The position numbers and the translations under genes are program-made. From an uncultured Lachnospiraceae bacterium (GTDB lineage: Bacteria; Bacillota; Clostridia; Lachnospirales; Lachnospiraceae): DNA of 43,661 nucleotides. Under the pieces are notes generated by a model. It searched no databases. It was not told the origin of the DNA and worked only from the letters and a program-made list of their open reading frames with translations. The DNA lies in assembly GCA_910588815.1 (NCBI GenBank), contig CAJUQY010000022.1:1-43661 (forward strand), read 5' to 3'. Positions within the stretch are counted from its first letter, which is position 1, and each line of letters opens with the position of its first letter. Shown piece after piece: positions 33,561-41,935 of the stretch.

Positions 33561-35635
33561 TTCAGGGCTTCCGTTCCGGGGAGGACGAAACGCCCTTCTC
33601 TGATTAACGGTATCCTGGTTCCGTCCGGACGGAGAACTGCAATCTCCCCCAGCTCGTCATAGGGGATAGTGATATCCGTGTGGCAGTTGAAATAGGCCGA
33701 CGACGGGTCCTCTCTGCGCCTTATGGAACATTCATTATCTCTGGCAGTCACTTCTTTCCCGTCGGGATTATGGACCTTCACTTCCTCACTGTGGCTGTAA
33801 CAGGTGTCCCCGATGGCAAAATGGGGGCCCATCTTCTCGATAATCAAAATTTTCAGGCGTCCCAGAAGACCGTGCCTCCTCGCCATGGCATAGGCCGCCG
33901 TGTTGGTTCCAATGGCAAACTCCCCCATAGGAAGAGACTTGTGGTTATAAAGGAGGCATTCTTCTATGAGCTTCCGGTTCTCCTCCTCCGACTCATAATT
34001 CCGGCAGGAGCAGGAGACCGTCATACCGTCCTGAAACACAAGCTCCAAATCCCGGTACTCCACCTCGTTTAAATAAATTCCGGACACATGGAGCACTCCC
34101 TCAGTCCCGGAAAGCCTGGGAGAAGTAAACACCTCTCCCAGAGGAATATTCACATCCGCCAGACAGTTTTCAAAATTCGTCTCCCTCGTCCGGTCGGAAA
34201 GAGGGTGGAGCGCCACCCTGAGATTCGTCCGATTTCCGTTTGCCCCCCGAATCTCCACGAATTCTCCCTCGTCCAGGGCATCAATCAATGTCCCCTGGAT
34301 GACCTTGTACTCTTCATAATCCAAGGTATTGATCCGGATAGTCTCCCGGAAAATCTCTTCAAAATCCGCGCCGATTTCCGGCGTGGGCCAGGAAATAATC
34401 GTGAAGCTGCGCTCCTCTCCTTTGATGTACTGGTTCACAAGCTCCGCCGACTGGGAAGAAAGCTCCACCGACAGCCGCTTCTGCTTTTCACTTAAACTGC
34501 ACGCCTCCGGCTTGTTTTCATAAGAAAACGGCTCCTCCCCAAAGGTTTCCATGACAGCCGGCCCCGCATAGACCGATGCCAGTTCCTTGCATTCTTCATA
34601 GGCCACCCGCATAACGGAAAGCTTCCGCTCCTTAAAAGCCTTATCCAGAAACAATGCCTGGTCAAAACGGTGGTCATACTCGTACTGCTTATTGGCATAA
34701 GCCCCGTAATATCCAATTTTTAAATGCTGTCTCTTATTGGTCGCCCCCACGGCCGCACGGAAGAGGACGGGGGAAAGGCCCATGGCCGCAAACTGCACCA
34801 CAGCCTCCTTAAGGATCCGCTCAAACCCCACACAGTAACGCAGCTCCACGGTCTTCTTTTTTTTCAGGTCGATTCCGGCCAGCTCAAAGCCTCTGCGGTA
34901 CCCCTCTGTATAGACAGAGGCCATCTGCCGGATGGTCTCCTGCGGCAGTCCGTTCAGAAACTTCGCCGTCCTCTCCTCAGTCTCCGTAATATACTCCCCG
35001 AACCGGTACAGATAACGCAGATCCGAAAGGTCGCTGTCCATGACAATGCGTACCGCAAAATCCAGGGACGGATCCACCTGCTCTCTGATCCGCCTTGCCA
35101 CCGTCACATCGCAGTAGTCGCTCACATAATAATACAGGGCCTCCCGAATCTCTGCAAGGAGCGTTTCCTCCGTAAACTCCCCGTTCCCCTCCGCCTCGAA
35201 GAGATTGTAGATCTCGATCAAAACTTCCAGGCAGGGAACCCACTCCTCCATCCGGCCCTCATAGACATAGGCAATGCCGCCCCGAACCTCTGCCGCCAGG
35301 AAAGAGAGCAGCCTTCCGGCCTCCTCTCCCAAAAGATTCACCGCATAAGCCGGGTTTGCAAAGCTCTTCTCATAGGCCGCTCCCAGAATATCCCCGTAAA
35401 GCCTTTTGTTTCGCTCTTTAAAAACCTCCATGGGCGGAAGGGGCCCTGTCTTTTCTCCTGCAAGTTCACCCTTCACCTGATCCAAAAAAAGGATAAAAGC
35501 GGCCTGCTCTTTAAAGTACGCCGCCGCTTCCTTTCTGAGTCCCGGGGATTCTTCACATTCCCCCGCGAATTCCCGAATCCTGGCCATGGAGAGTCCATAT
35601 CGTTCTTCTAATATCGAATGCTCCAAATTCTCCAC
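33548..35635 (-). CDS. M29-type aminopeptidase with a long N-terminal extension
   Basis: 695 residues. The C-terminal ~400 carry AmpS/PepS-like (M29) features: EIRGANGNRTNLRVAL, DVNIPLGEVFTSP and EGVLHVSG near the centre, GPHFAIGDTCYSHSEE, and an HTDITIPYD metal-binding motif close to the end. Family enzymes are dimetal exopeptidases. The first ~290 residues are all-helical, a separate domain larger than in classic M29 enzymes of about 410 residues, but similar long forms are familiar in clostridia. The GTG start (35635) overlaps a GGTGAGGA SD only loosely; TTG 35626 is an alternative. Confidence 0.8.
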   Translation of the reverse strand: MENLEHSILEERYGLSMARIREFAGECEESPGLRKEAAAYFKEQAAFILFLDQVKGELAGEKTGPLPPMEVFKERNKRLYGDILGAAYEKSFANPAYAVNLLGEEAGRLLSFLAAEVRGGIAYVYEGRMEEWVPCLEVLIEIYNLFEAEGNGEFTEETLLAEIREALYYYVSDYCDVTVARRIREQVDPSLDFAVRIVMDSDLSDLRYLYRFGEYITETEERTAKFLNGLPQETIRQMASVYTEGYRRGFELAGIDLKKKKTVELRYCVGFERILKEAVVQFAAMGLSPVLFRAAVGATNKRQHLKIGYYGAYANKQYEYDHRFDQALFLDKAFKERKLSVMRVAYEECKELASVYAGPAVMETFGEEPFSYENKPEACSLSEKQKRLSVELSSQSAELVNQYIKGEERSFTIISWPTPEIGADFEEIFRETIRINTLDYEEYKVIQGTLIDALDEGEFVEIRGANGNRTNLRVALHPLSDRTRETNFENCLADVNIPLGEVFTSPRLSGTEGVLHVSGIYLNEVEYRDLELVFQDGMTVSCSCRNYESEEENRKLIEECLLYNHKSLPMGEFAIGTNTAAYAMARRHGLLGRLKILIIEKMGPHFAIGDTCYSHSEEVKVHNPDGKEVTARDNECSIRRREDPSSAYFNCHTDITIPYDELGEIAVLRPDGTRIPLIREGRFVLPGTEALNENL

Positions 35636-35648
35636 TCCTCACCTATTC

Positions 35649-35960
35649 CTACAATTTATTATATTTTCGCTGAATCATGACAATCCAGATAACTCCGATC
35701 AAAAAACCTCCGCCAAGCAGCATCAGAGACCACGCGCTGAAATCAATGGTGAGCTGTAAAGCCACGTCGATGACCTCAATTCCCGCCAGCACAAACATGG
35801 GTATGCTCATTTCCTTACAATAAGCCGTCCGAAACTCCGGCTTGATATTTTCCACGTTCTTTCCCACAAAATCCGGCTTTCCGTTCCATGTCTGGAAGGC
35901 CCCGAAAGCAAAGACTGCCGCCATCAACACACTCCAAAGCAGATGAAAATTGTCTCCCAT
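35649..35960 (-). CDS. Small membrane protein of unknown function
   Basis: 103 residues with about three hydrophobic helices: near the N-terminus (LLWSVLMAAVFAFGAF), the middle (MFVLAGIEVIDVALQL) and the end (LMLLGGGFLIGVIWIVMI). AGGAGG precedes ATG 35960. It sits between the HD phosphohydrolase and the aminopeptidase, 13 bp ahead of the latter. I do not recognise the family with certainty. Confidence 0.7.
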   Translation of the reverse strand: MGDNFHLLWSVLMAAVFAFGAFQTWNGKPDFVGKNVENIKPEFRTAYCKEMSIPMFVLAGIEVIDVALQLTIDFSAWSLMLLGGGFLIGVIWIVMIQRKYNKL

Positions 35961-35977
35961 CCTAATATTCCTCCCTC

Positions 35978-36577
35978 TTATCTGTCGTCCTCCAGGTTTC
36001 CAAGCTCTGCGTTCTTCTCAATCAGTCCGGCCGCGTACTCCCAAAGCCTGGCAGACCCCTCCGCCGTCCTTTCATTCCGTTTCAACACCTGGGAAACACG
36101 AATCCCATGTTCCCTCCAGGCCCTGCCGTCCGTGGCATCGTTAAGGAGCAACGGCTGGAACTTATCCAACGCCAGCGCAAATTTCGCCTCCGGTGTCTCT
36201 CCCTCCTCAAATTCCTCCCAGAGCGCCCGGACATAAGCCGCCTGGTCCTCTGGCAGAAGGGAGAAGATCCGCTCCGCCGCCCGAAGCTCCCGCTCCCTCT
36301 TCGTGGCATTTCCCGCCTCATCATAAGCATATGTATCGCCGGCATCGATCTCAATGATATCATGTATCAACACCATGGTTATAGTCCGAAGCTTATCGAC
36401 GGGTTCGCCGGCATATTCGCCCAAAAGAACACACATAAGCGCCAGATGCCAGGAATGCTCCGCATCGTTCTCCTTCCGGCTCCCGTCGGAAAGATAGGTC
36501 TGCCTGAAGACCTGCTTGCTCTTATCCGCCTCCAGCAGAAAATCAAGCTGCTTTTTCAGCCGCTCCTCTGTTTTCAT
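35978..36577 (-). CDS. HD-domain phosphohydrolase (YfbR/HDDC2-like 5'-nucleotidase family)
   Basis: 199 residues. The HD metal-binding set is visible: H in AEHSWHLALM, the HD doublet in LIHDIIEIDAGDTYAYD and the distal Asp in LALDKFQPLLLN. This arrangement matches the YfbR/HDDC2 group, which removes phosphate from deoxynucleoside 5'-monophosphates. It is transcribed toward the small membrane protein, 17 bp away. Exact substrate is inferred from family only. Confidence 0.85.
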   Translation of the reverse strand: MKTEERLKKQLDFLLEADKSKQVFRQTYLSDGSRKENDAEHSWHLALMCVLLGEYAGEPVDKLRTITMVLIHDIIEIDAGDTYAYDEAGNATKRERELRAAERIFSLLPEDQAAYVRALWEEFEEGETPEAKFALALDKFQPLLLNDATDGRAWREHGIRVSQVLKRNERTAEGSARLWEYAAGLIEKNAELGNLEDDR

Positions 36578-36598
36578 CCTGTTTCCCCCATATCTCCG

Positions 36599-36925
36599 TC
36601 AAACAACGATTCCCAGAATATAAATCCCAAAAATCCCACATATCACCAGCACATTTAAAATAATTGCAACCTTTGAAAGAACCGGAATCCCTTCCTCTTT
36701 TCCCCGCCGTTTCATATCATGGAGGGGAAGAAAAATCCCAAGGATATTAAAAAACAGAGCGAGAAATCCCAATGCCGCAATATTCGTATCCCCATGGCCA
36801 TAGGTTCTGAAAGCAATCCAAAAAGCCGCCAGCAAAATCAAAAGGGAGCCCACAAAAATCAGCACGGAAGCCATCCCGGCCGTGGAAAATTTATCTCTCA
36901 AAAGCTTTCTTCTTTTTCCGCTCAA
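36599..36925 (-). CDS. Small three-helix membrane protein (DUF6142-like)
   Basis: 108 residues if started at TTG 36925, whose TTGA overlaps the VanZ stop and which has GAGGAG eight bases upstream; the longer frame to 36988 lacks an SD and lies in VanZ. A basic N-terminus (LSGKRRKLLRDKFSTAG) is followed by three hydrophobic segments. The layout recalls the DUF6142 family of Lachnospiraceae, but I am not certain. Coupled to the VanZ gene. Confidence 0.65.
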   Translation of the reverse strand: MSGKRRKLLRDKFSTAGMASVLIFVGSLLILLAAFWIAFRTYGHGDTNIAALGFLALFFNILGIFLPLHDMKRRGKEEGIPVLSKVAIILNVLVICGIFGIYILGIVV

Positions 36926-37413
36926 TGTAAACTCTCCTCTATCTGATCCGGAAGCCTCCACCGCAAAAATACTGCCATCCGAAAACATAAGTATCCGAAA
37001 AAACCGCCCAGGGTATTGAGCATCAAGTCGTCCACATCAAAGCTTCCCCGCATCGAAAAAAGCTGCAGGGTCTCAATACAGAGACTGCAGAGGAAACTCA
37101 AGAGCACGATCACATACCATTTCCTGTTTGAAACCCTAAGCATGGGTAAGATAAAGCCAAAGGGCAAAAAAGCGGCCACATTGCCGAACAGGTTCATCCC
37201 CGCATTCAAAGGCCCCAGCACGTCCCAATAACGGATGCACCGCCTGATCTCCAAAAAAGGTTCCAGATTATAGCGGTAACCCTCCGACGTTTCCGTCCGT
37301 CCCAGGGATTCCGCAAAAAACATAAAATAAACAAGTCCGGCCAGATAAAACACAAAAAGCACCCAGCCGGCCGTCCGGATGGTTTCCGTCTTTATACGAG
37401 TTTTCAATCCCAT
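36922..37413 (-). CDS. VanZ-family membrane protein
   Basis: 163 residues with four to five hydrophobic helices. NLFGNVAAFLPFGFILP, CIETLQLFSMRGSFDVDDLMLNTLGG (positions roughly 110-140) is the VanZ-like signature. VanZ proteins are linked to low-level teicoplanin resistance and to envelope lipid or wall functions, but most chromosomal copies have no tested role. It heads a run of small membrane genes. Confidence 0.85.
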   Translation of the reverse strand: MGLKTRIKTETIRTAGWVLFVFYLAGLVYFMFFAESLGRTETSEGYRYNLEPFLEIRRCIRYWDVLGPLNAGMNLFGNVAAFLPFGFILPMLRVSNRKWYVIVLLSFLCSLCIETLQLFSMRGSFDVDDLMLNTLGGFFGYLCFRMAVFLRWRLPDQIEESLH

Positions 37414-37422
37414 CCACCCTTG

Positions 37423-37575
37423 TCAGAACGTGATGTCCGTCTTCCGTTTCAATAAAAGCGCACCGCTTATGATGCTGCCGACTCCCACTACCAATCCCGC
37501 CACTATAATCACGATCCCCATGGCAATGGAAAAGCCGCCTGTATGTTTCATGGTCTTATATACCTTTTCATTCAT
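37423..37575 (-). CDS. 50-residue membrane protein
   Basis: ATG 37573-37575 is preceded by AAGGAG seven bases upstream; TGA lies at 37423-37425. The product has one long hydrophobic segment (FSIAMGIVIIVAGLVVGVGS) with a charged tail (LLKRKTDITF), so it is probably a single-pass membrane peptide. It sits 11 bp after pyrE and 10 bp before VanZ in the same direction. No function known. Confidence 0.7.
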   Translation of the reverse strand: MNEKVYKTMKHTGGFSIAMGIVIIVAGLVVGVGSIISGALLLKRKTDITF

Positions 37576-37586
37576 AAGCTGTCTCC

Positions 37587-38264
37587 TTATTCTTCCGCAC
37601 CATACTGTTTATAATATGCGTCAATCGCCTGCTTTAATGTATCGTCAATGATGATTTCGCCTTTATAGGGCCTGTTATAGAGATGTTCGACCACCTCTGC
37701 CATGGTCACGATGGCCGCAGTCTCAAGGCCATATATCTCATGGATCTCCTTAAGGGCCGATTTTGTCCCTTTTCCCCGCTCCATCCGATCCACGGAAACC
37801 ACAAGGCCGAGGACATCCACCGCTCCCTGGGCTTTCAGGATCGGAAGGGTCTCTTCAACGGAAGTCCCTGCCGTAGTCACATCCTCAATGATGACCACCC
37901 GGTCGCCGTCCCCCACGGGGCCGCCCAGAAGAATTCCTCTGTCCCCATGGTCCTTCACTTCCTTCCGGTTGGAGCAGTAACGGATATCCGCCCCATATTC
38001 CTCCGAGACGGCGACGGCCGCCGCCACACTCAGGGGAATCCCCTTGTAGGCAGGTCCGAAAAGTACGTCAAAATCCGTACCGAACTTATCCCTGATCGCT
38101 TTCGCGTAGTAGCTTCCCAGCCGCTTTAACTGTCCGCCGGTCCGATAAAATCCCGTATTGATAAAAAACGGCGTCTTTCTCCCGCTCTTGGTCACGAAAT
38201 CCCCGAATCTGAGCACATTGCAGTCCACCATAAACTCAATGAATTCTTTCTTATATGCTTCCAT
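37587..38264 (-). CDS. pyrE: Orotate phosphoribosyltransferase
   Basis: 225 residues. The PRPP-binding motif VVIIEDVTTAGTSVEETLP and the N-terminal FGDFVTKSGRKTPFFINTGFY are typical of clostridial PyrE. It makes orotidine 5'-phosphate from orotate and PRPP in pyrimidine synthesis. SD AAGGAG precedes ATG 38264. Other pyr genes are not in the window. Confidence 0.96.
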   Translation of the reverse strand: MEAYKKEFIEFMVDCNVLRFGDFVTKSGRKTPFFINTGFYRTGGQLKRLGSYYAKAIRDKFGTDFDVLFGPAYKGIPLSVAAAVAVSEEYGADIRYCSNRKEVKDHGDRGILLGGPVGDGDRVVIIEDVTTAGTSVEETLPILKAQGAVDVLGLVVSVDRMERGKGTKSALKEIHEIYGLETAAIVTMAEVVEHLYNRPYKGEIIIDDTLKQAIDAYYKQYGAEE

Positions 38265-38306
38265 GGATCTGTCTTCTCCTTAAGTCTGATTTACATACTG
38301 GAAACA

Positions 38307-38335
38307 AGTATATCATTAAACTTAGGTTCTTTCAA
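38307..38335 (-). promoter_or_regulatory. Promoter of pyrE
   Basis: TTGAAA (38335-38330) and TATACT (38312-38307) on the minus strand with a 17-base spacer, about 37 bases ahead of the ATG. A small CTTAG...CTAAG inverted repeat overlaps the -35 region. No PyrR-type attenuator seen. Confidence 0.7.
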
Positions 38336-38391
38336 CTAAGAAATCCATGAAAAAAGCGGCGAAGATGAAAAATTAAATTCCTATCCGAGGC

Positions 38392-38411
38392 GTGCGTCCC
38401 CGGGGACGCAC
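38392..38411. repeat. Perfect 20-bp palindrome upstream of the DUF368 gene
   Basis: GTGCGTCCCC is followed at once by its exact reverse complement, without a loop. It sits in the 254-bp gap between divergent pyrE and DUF368 genes. It could be a symmetric protein-binding site or the remains of a hairpin. Confidence 0.7.
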
Positions 38412-38518
38412 TCCCCGCCAATTCTGCCGCAGGCCGTCCTGGAGACCTTCAAGGTATATCCCCGGGAGCGCCCACATAAAATAAAAAATATCATCCACAG
38501 GAACAAAAGGAGAAAACC

Positions 38519-39487
38519 ATGGATCGGTTCCTCTCGCTCAAAGCTTTCTTGATTGGAGGCTCCATGCTGATCCCCGGTGTCAGCGGCGGCACCATGTCCA
38601 TGATCTTCGGAGTCTATGAACGTCTGATTGCCGCGGTCAATGCCCACAAAAAAGAAGACCTGCTCTTCCTGCTCCGATTCACTCTGGGCGCGGGAGCCGC
38701 CTTTCTGCTCCTCTCTGCACCCATGGCCGCTCTCAGCCAGAGCTATCCCCGGGAAATGGGCTTTTTCGTGATCGGCGTCATGGTGGGAGGCGTCCCCGTT
38801 ATCTATCAGGCGGCAGGGAAACCTGACATTTCCCGCTCCTGTGCCGCGGCGCTGATTTTCGGCATTGCCCTTGTCTTCCTTCTGCGGCTTCTGCCGGCGA
38901 ATCTCTTCCAGGGCGGAGGCGCCTCTATAAAGGGCATCCTCCTCCAGTTCGTGACCGGCATACTCGGAGCCCTGGCTCTTGTGCTTCCGGGAATCTCCTT
39001 CTCCTCCATGCTCTATCTCATGGGCGTTTACGAGTTTCTCCTGAACGCCATGGGGACGGGGCAGATCTTTTTACTGATTCCCTTCCTAGCCGGCGGCATC
39101 ATCGGCGTCCTCCTCCTGACCCGCTTTCTGGACCGGGCCATGAAAGAGCATCCGGAGCACACTTATATGGTCATCCTCGGCTTTGCCGCGGCATCCCTCT
39201 GGGATATTTTTGCGGCCCTGCCGTCTCTTCCCACAGGAAAAAATCTTCTGTTCTGCCTGTTTTTAAGCGCGGTCGGCTTTCTGGTCACCGGCCTGATGGC
39301 CAGGGCCGACTCTGCCCGGGCCGGGCATCGGCCTGCGGCTGGTTCCTCCCAGCCCCCGGCCGAGGATTTGCGCTCCCCTGCGTGCACCCGGCCTCATGCT
39401 CCTGATACAAATACTTCCAGGGAGCCGTCGCCGGAAGGGAACCAAAGGCGCTTCTGTCGATTTCCTCTGCCACGCCGGAGGCATTGA
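38519..39487 (+). CDS. DUF368-family (PopT-like) polyprenyl-phosphate transporter with aberrant C-terminus
   Basis: 322 residues. About eight membrane helices and the family signatures MLIPGVSGGTMSMIFGVYE, LALVLPGISFSSMLYLMGVYE and YMVILGFAAASLWDIF are present. DUF368 proteins have been reported to recycle undecaprenyl phosphate across the membrane. Homology should end near GLMARAD (about residue 265). The last ~55 residues are Pro/Arg/Ser-rich and overlap the 3' end of the opposite-strand gene for 203 bp, so they are probably a read-through tail. AAAAGGAG precedes ATG 38519. Confidence 0.85.
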   Translation: MDRFLSLKAFLIGGSMLIPGVSGGTMSMIFGVYERLIAAVNAHKKEDLLFLLRFTLGAGAAFLLLSAPMAALSQSYPREMGFFVIGVMVGGVPVIYQAAGKPDISRSCAAALIFGIALVFLLRLLPANLFQGGGASIKGILLQFVTGILGALALVLPGISFSSMLYLMGVYEFLLNAMGTGQIFLLIPFLAGGIIGVLLLTRFLDRAMKEHPEHTYMVILGFAAASLWDIFAALPSLPTGKNLLFCLFLSAVGFLVTGLMARADSARAGHRPAAGSSQPPAEDLRSPACTRPHAPDTNTSREPSPEGNQRRFCRFPLPRRRH

Positions 39488-40874
39488 TCCGCAGCAGGCG
39501 TTCCGCCAGGGACAGAGAATCCGCCAGATTCACCGCCAGGATCACCACGGCAATTCTTTTGTCCAAAAGCATTTTTAACATCTGCCAGATAAACATCCGG
39601 TGGGGCAGGTCGCCCCCCTTAAAGGGCTGAATACAAAATACCGCCCTTGGACGCTGCAGAAGGATTCTCGTGTAGACCAGCCTGCATTTCTGCCGCTCGG
39701 AAAGCTGATCCGGATAGAGAGAGAAAAACTCTTCCCCGAACACCTCCCTGTATTCCTGCCGGATGCTGGCCCGGATTTTTCTTCCGGACCACACATGGGC
39801 CACCCGCCTGGAAAGGCCGAAGCAGAGATTATCCATATTGTTTAGCTCCGGGAACAACATCGTCCTGGTGGACTGTTCCTTCAAGACGGCGATGTTTCTG
39901 CTTTCCCTCGGCCCGACCGCCTTCCCGTCCACAAGGATCCTGCCGCCGGTGAGGGGTTCCTCCCCCTCCAGGATCCCCACCAGCCTCTGAAACACGGTCT
40001 CGCTCAGGCTCTGAATGGTCAGGCATTCTCCCTCCTGGATTTCCAGATTCAGGCTGTCAAGCCCTTCACAGGAGACGTTCTGAAAGGAAACCACCGCTTT
40101 TCTGTTCTCCGGCGGCGGCCCCAGCCGTTCCAGACGCCCCCTGACCATCTGGTCATATTCCCCACAGTAAAACTGCACCATATCTTTCTCCATCTCCGCC
40201 CGGCCAGTCACCCTCTGGATCCGCCCATGGGCGAACAGGGCGCACCTGTCGCCGATCTGGAAAATCTCCTCATAATGTAGGCTGATGTAGAGAAAGGAAA
40301 TGCCCTGGGCCGCATAATAGCGGAGGATCTCGTGGAGCTTCTCCAGCTCTGTCCCGCTCACAATGGTACCCACCTCATGAAGAACTATGAGCTTATGTCC
40401 CAGAATGACCGCCCGCAGGATCTCCACCACAATCCGTTCAAAGGCATCAAGCCGTTCCACGTACATACCGGCGGAAAGCTCCATGCCGGTTTCCCTGAAA
40501 AATGGTTCCAGCTGCCTTCGCAGAAGGGCCGGCCGGATGATACGCTGTTTAAAACCCCTGCGCATGACAAATACATTGTCCGCCACCGTCAATCCCTCCG
40601 CCAGACTGCTCTGGCTCTGAATAATGCTGATCCGGTTATAGCTCTTCCCAAAACTCCTCCAGGAGTTGACCTGCCTTCCGCAGTAATAAATGTAGCCGTC
40701 ATAGAGGGGGAGGCTGGCTTCCAGGAGGCTCAAAAAAGTCTGCAGTCCGTAGGCATTGATTAAGAGCAGCCCCATGATCTCCCCCTCATAGATCTGCAGA
40801 TTAAAATCCTCAAGCTGGGTGATTCCCTGTTCGATACAGGTGACCCGCTCCATCCGAAATATCTCCCGCCTCAT
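39285..40874 (-). CDS. Degenerate two-domain sugar ABC ATPase homologue (pseudo-ATPase) paired with a two-component system
   Basis: About 529 residues with the same tandem layout as MglA/RbsA, but the nucleotide motifs are gone in both halves. In domain 1 the Walker A place reads INAYGLQTF, Walker B LIVLHEVGT, signature LDAFERIVV and switch YISLHYEEI. In domain 2 they read QSLSETVFQ, AVFCIQPFKG, LSERQKCRL and LAVNLADSL. The rest of the fold (LEDFNLQIYEGEIMGL, SFLYISLHYEEIFQIGDRCALFAHGRI, LNLEIQEGECLTI) is preserved, so it is not a random pseudogene. The ATG at 40874 touches the kinase stop (TGATG). I infer a non-catalytic signalling or permease-mimic role. The final ~40 residues are probably a read-through tail shared with the convergent DUF368 gene. 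Confidence 0.8.
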   Translation of the reverse strand: MRREIFRMERVTCIEQGITQLEDFNLQIYEGEIMGLLLINAYGLQTFLSLLEASLPLYDGYIYYCGRQVNSWRSFGKSYNRISIIQSQSSLAEGLTVADNVFVMRRGFKQRIIRPALLRRQLEPFFRETGMELSAGMYVERLDAFERIVVEILRAVILGHKLIVLHEVGTIVSGTELEKLHEILRYYAAQGISFLYISLHYEEIFQIGDRCALFAHGRIQRVTGRAEMEKDMVQFYCGEYDQMVRGRLERLGPPPENRKAVVSFQNVSCEGLDSLNLEIQEGECLTIQSLSETVFQRLVGILEGEEPLTGGRILVDGKAVGPRESRNIAVLKEQSTRTMLFPELNNMDNLCFGLSRRVAHVWSGRKIRASIRQEYREVFGEEFFSLYPDQLSERQKCRLVYTRILLQRPRAVFCIQPFKGGDLPHRMFIWQMLKMLLDKRIAVVILAVNLADSLSLAERLLRINASGVAEEIDRSAFGSLPATAPWKYLYQEHEAGCTQGSANPRPGAGRNQPQADARPGQSRPWPSGR

Positions 40875-41923
40875 CACAAAATCCCCCTCCGCCGGATCTC
40901 CTCCTCATCCACGGCGGTGGGAAGCGTGATCTCCACGTCCGTCCCCGCCCCGGCCATGGAATAGACGTGCATGCCGTATTCCTCCCCGAAGATCAAATGA
41001 ATCCGGTTGTTGACATTTACCAGGGCGATCCCGCCCTTTTCCGGCTCCCTGTGGCAGTCCAGGCTTTTCCCGTCCCTCCCCAGACGACGGTTCAGCCTGG
41101 CCAGAGCCTCCTCGTCCATGCCCACGCCGTCGTCGGAGATCCGGATGATCAGGCGGCTCTCGGTCCGCTCAAACTGAATTTTCAGATTTCCCGTTCCCAC
41201 TTTCGGCTCCGTCCCATGGATGATGCTGTTTTCCAGAATGGGCTGGAGGGTCAGCTTGGGGATACGGCAGCTCATGATCTCCTCAAACTCCTCCGCCTCA
41301 TATTCCACATGGAGCTCCAGCCGGTCGCCGAACCGGTATTTCTGAATGCGGAAATAAGTTTCACAGTTGTCAAGCTCCTCCTCCACGGATACCAGATTTT
41401 CCACCTTGGTGATCGTGTACCGGAAGAATTTCGCCAGGGCCTCCGTCATATCCGCCACCCCCTCAAGCCCTGCGATCAGCGCCTCCCCGCGAATGCTCTC
41501 CAGGGTATTGTAAAGGAAATGGGGGTTGATCTGGTTCTGGAGGGCCAGATACTGGGCCTGCCGTTTGTTTAACTCCATCATCTGCGGAGAATGGAGCACC
41601 CGCTCCACCGCCTCCCACTGCTCTTTTGAGGAAGGGGTTAAAAGGGCCATCTGCAGATTCTGCTTGCCATCCAGGACATAGCCGTCCAAGAACCGTCCGG
41701 CAAGCATTTCGGAACGCAGGTAGGGACGGACGATCCAGAATAGGAATACAAAAATCCCTCCCACAAACAGTCCCATATAAAGGAAGAAGGGCCAAAGTTC
41801 CGCCTCGCCCCGGAAAAAAAGAAACAGGGAAAAAACAGACTGAAGGAGCAGGATTCCCAAGACAACCCCTCCCATGAAAAACACCCGGTTAGAAAGATAA
41901 TGGAGCCTGGATATTTTTTTCAA
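40874..41923 (-). CDS. LytS/YesM-type sensor histidine kinase lacking an extracellular sensor domain
   Basis: 349 residues. Two close membrane helices (GGVVLGILLLQSVFSLFLFF and LYMGLFVGGIFVFLFWIV), with only about eight residues between them, leave no room for a Cache or other outside domain. After a short linker come YLALQNQINPHFLYNTLESI with the phospho-His, LQPILENSIIHG (N box), ISDDGVGMDEEAL and GGIALVNVNNRIHLIFG. All catalytic boxes look intact. It lies 12 bp after its regulator gene and one base overlaps the pseudo-ATPase. The input must come through the membrane helices or a partner protein. Confidence 0.88.
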   Translation of the reverse strand: MKKISRLHYLSNRVFFMGGVVLGILLLQSVFSLFLFFRGEAELWPFFLYMGLFVGGIFVFLFWIVRPYLRSEMLAGRFLDGYVLDGKQNLQMALLTPSSKEQWEAVERVLHSPQMMELNKRQAQYLALQNQINPHFLYNTLESIRGEALIAGLEGVADMTEALAKFFRYTITKVENLVSVEEELDNCETYFRIQKYRFGDRLELHVEYEAEEFEEIMSCRIPKLTLQPILENSIIHGTEPKVGTGNLKIQFERTESRLIIRISDDGVGMDEEALARLNRRLGRDGKSLDCHREPEKGGIALVNVNNRIHLIFGEEYGMHVYSMAGAGTDVEITLPTAVDEEEIRRRGIL

Positions 41924-41935
41924 CGCTTCTCTCCT

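Noticed and set aside
38265..38518. Possible riboswitch or small RNA in the pyrE/DUF368 gap
   Set aside because: Only the pyrE promoter and the 20-bp palindrome are visible; no known riboswitch core was found.
39285..40874. The degenerate ABC ATPase as an ordinary working transporter ATPase
   Set aside because: None of the Walker A, Walker B, signature or switch residues is present in either half and no permease or binding protein gene is adjacent.
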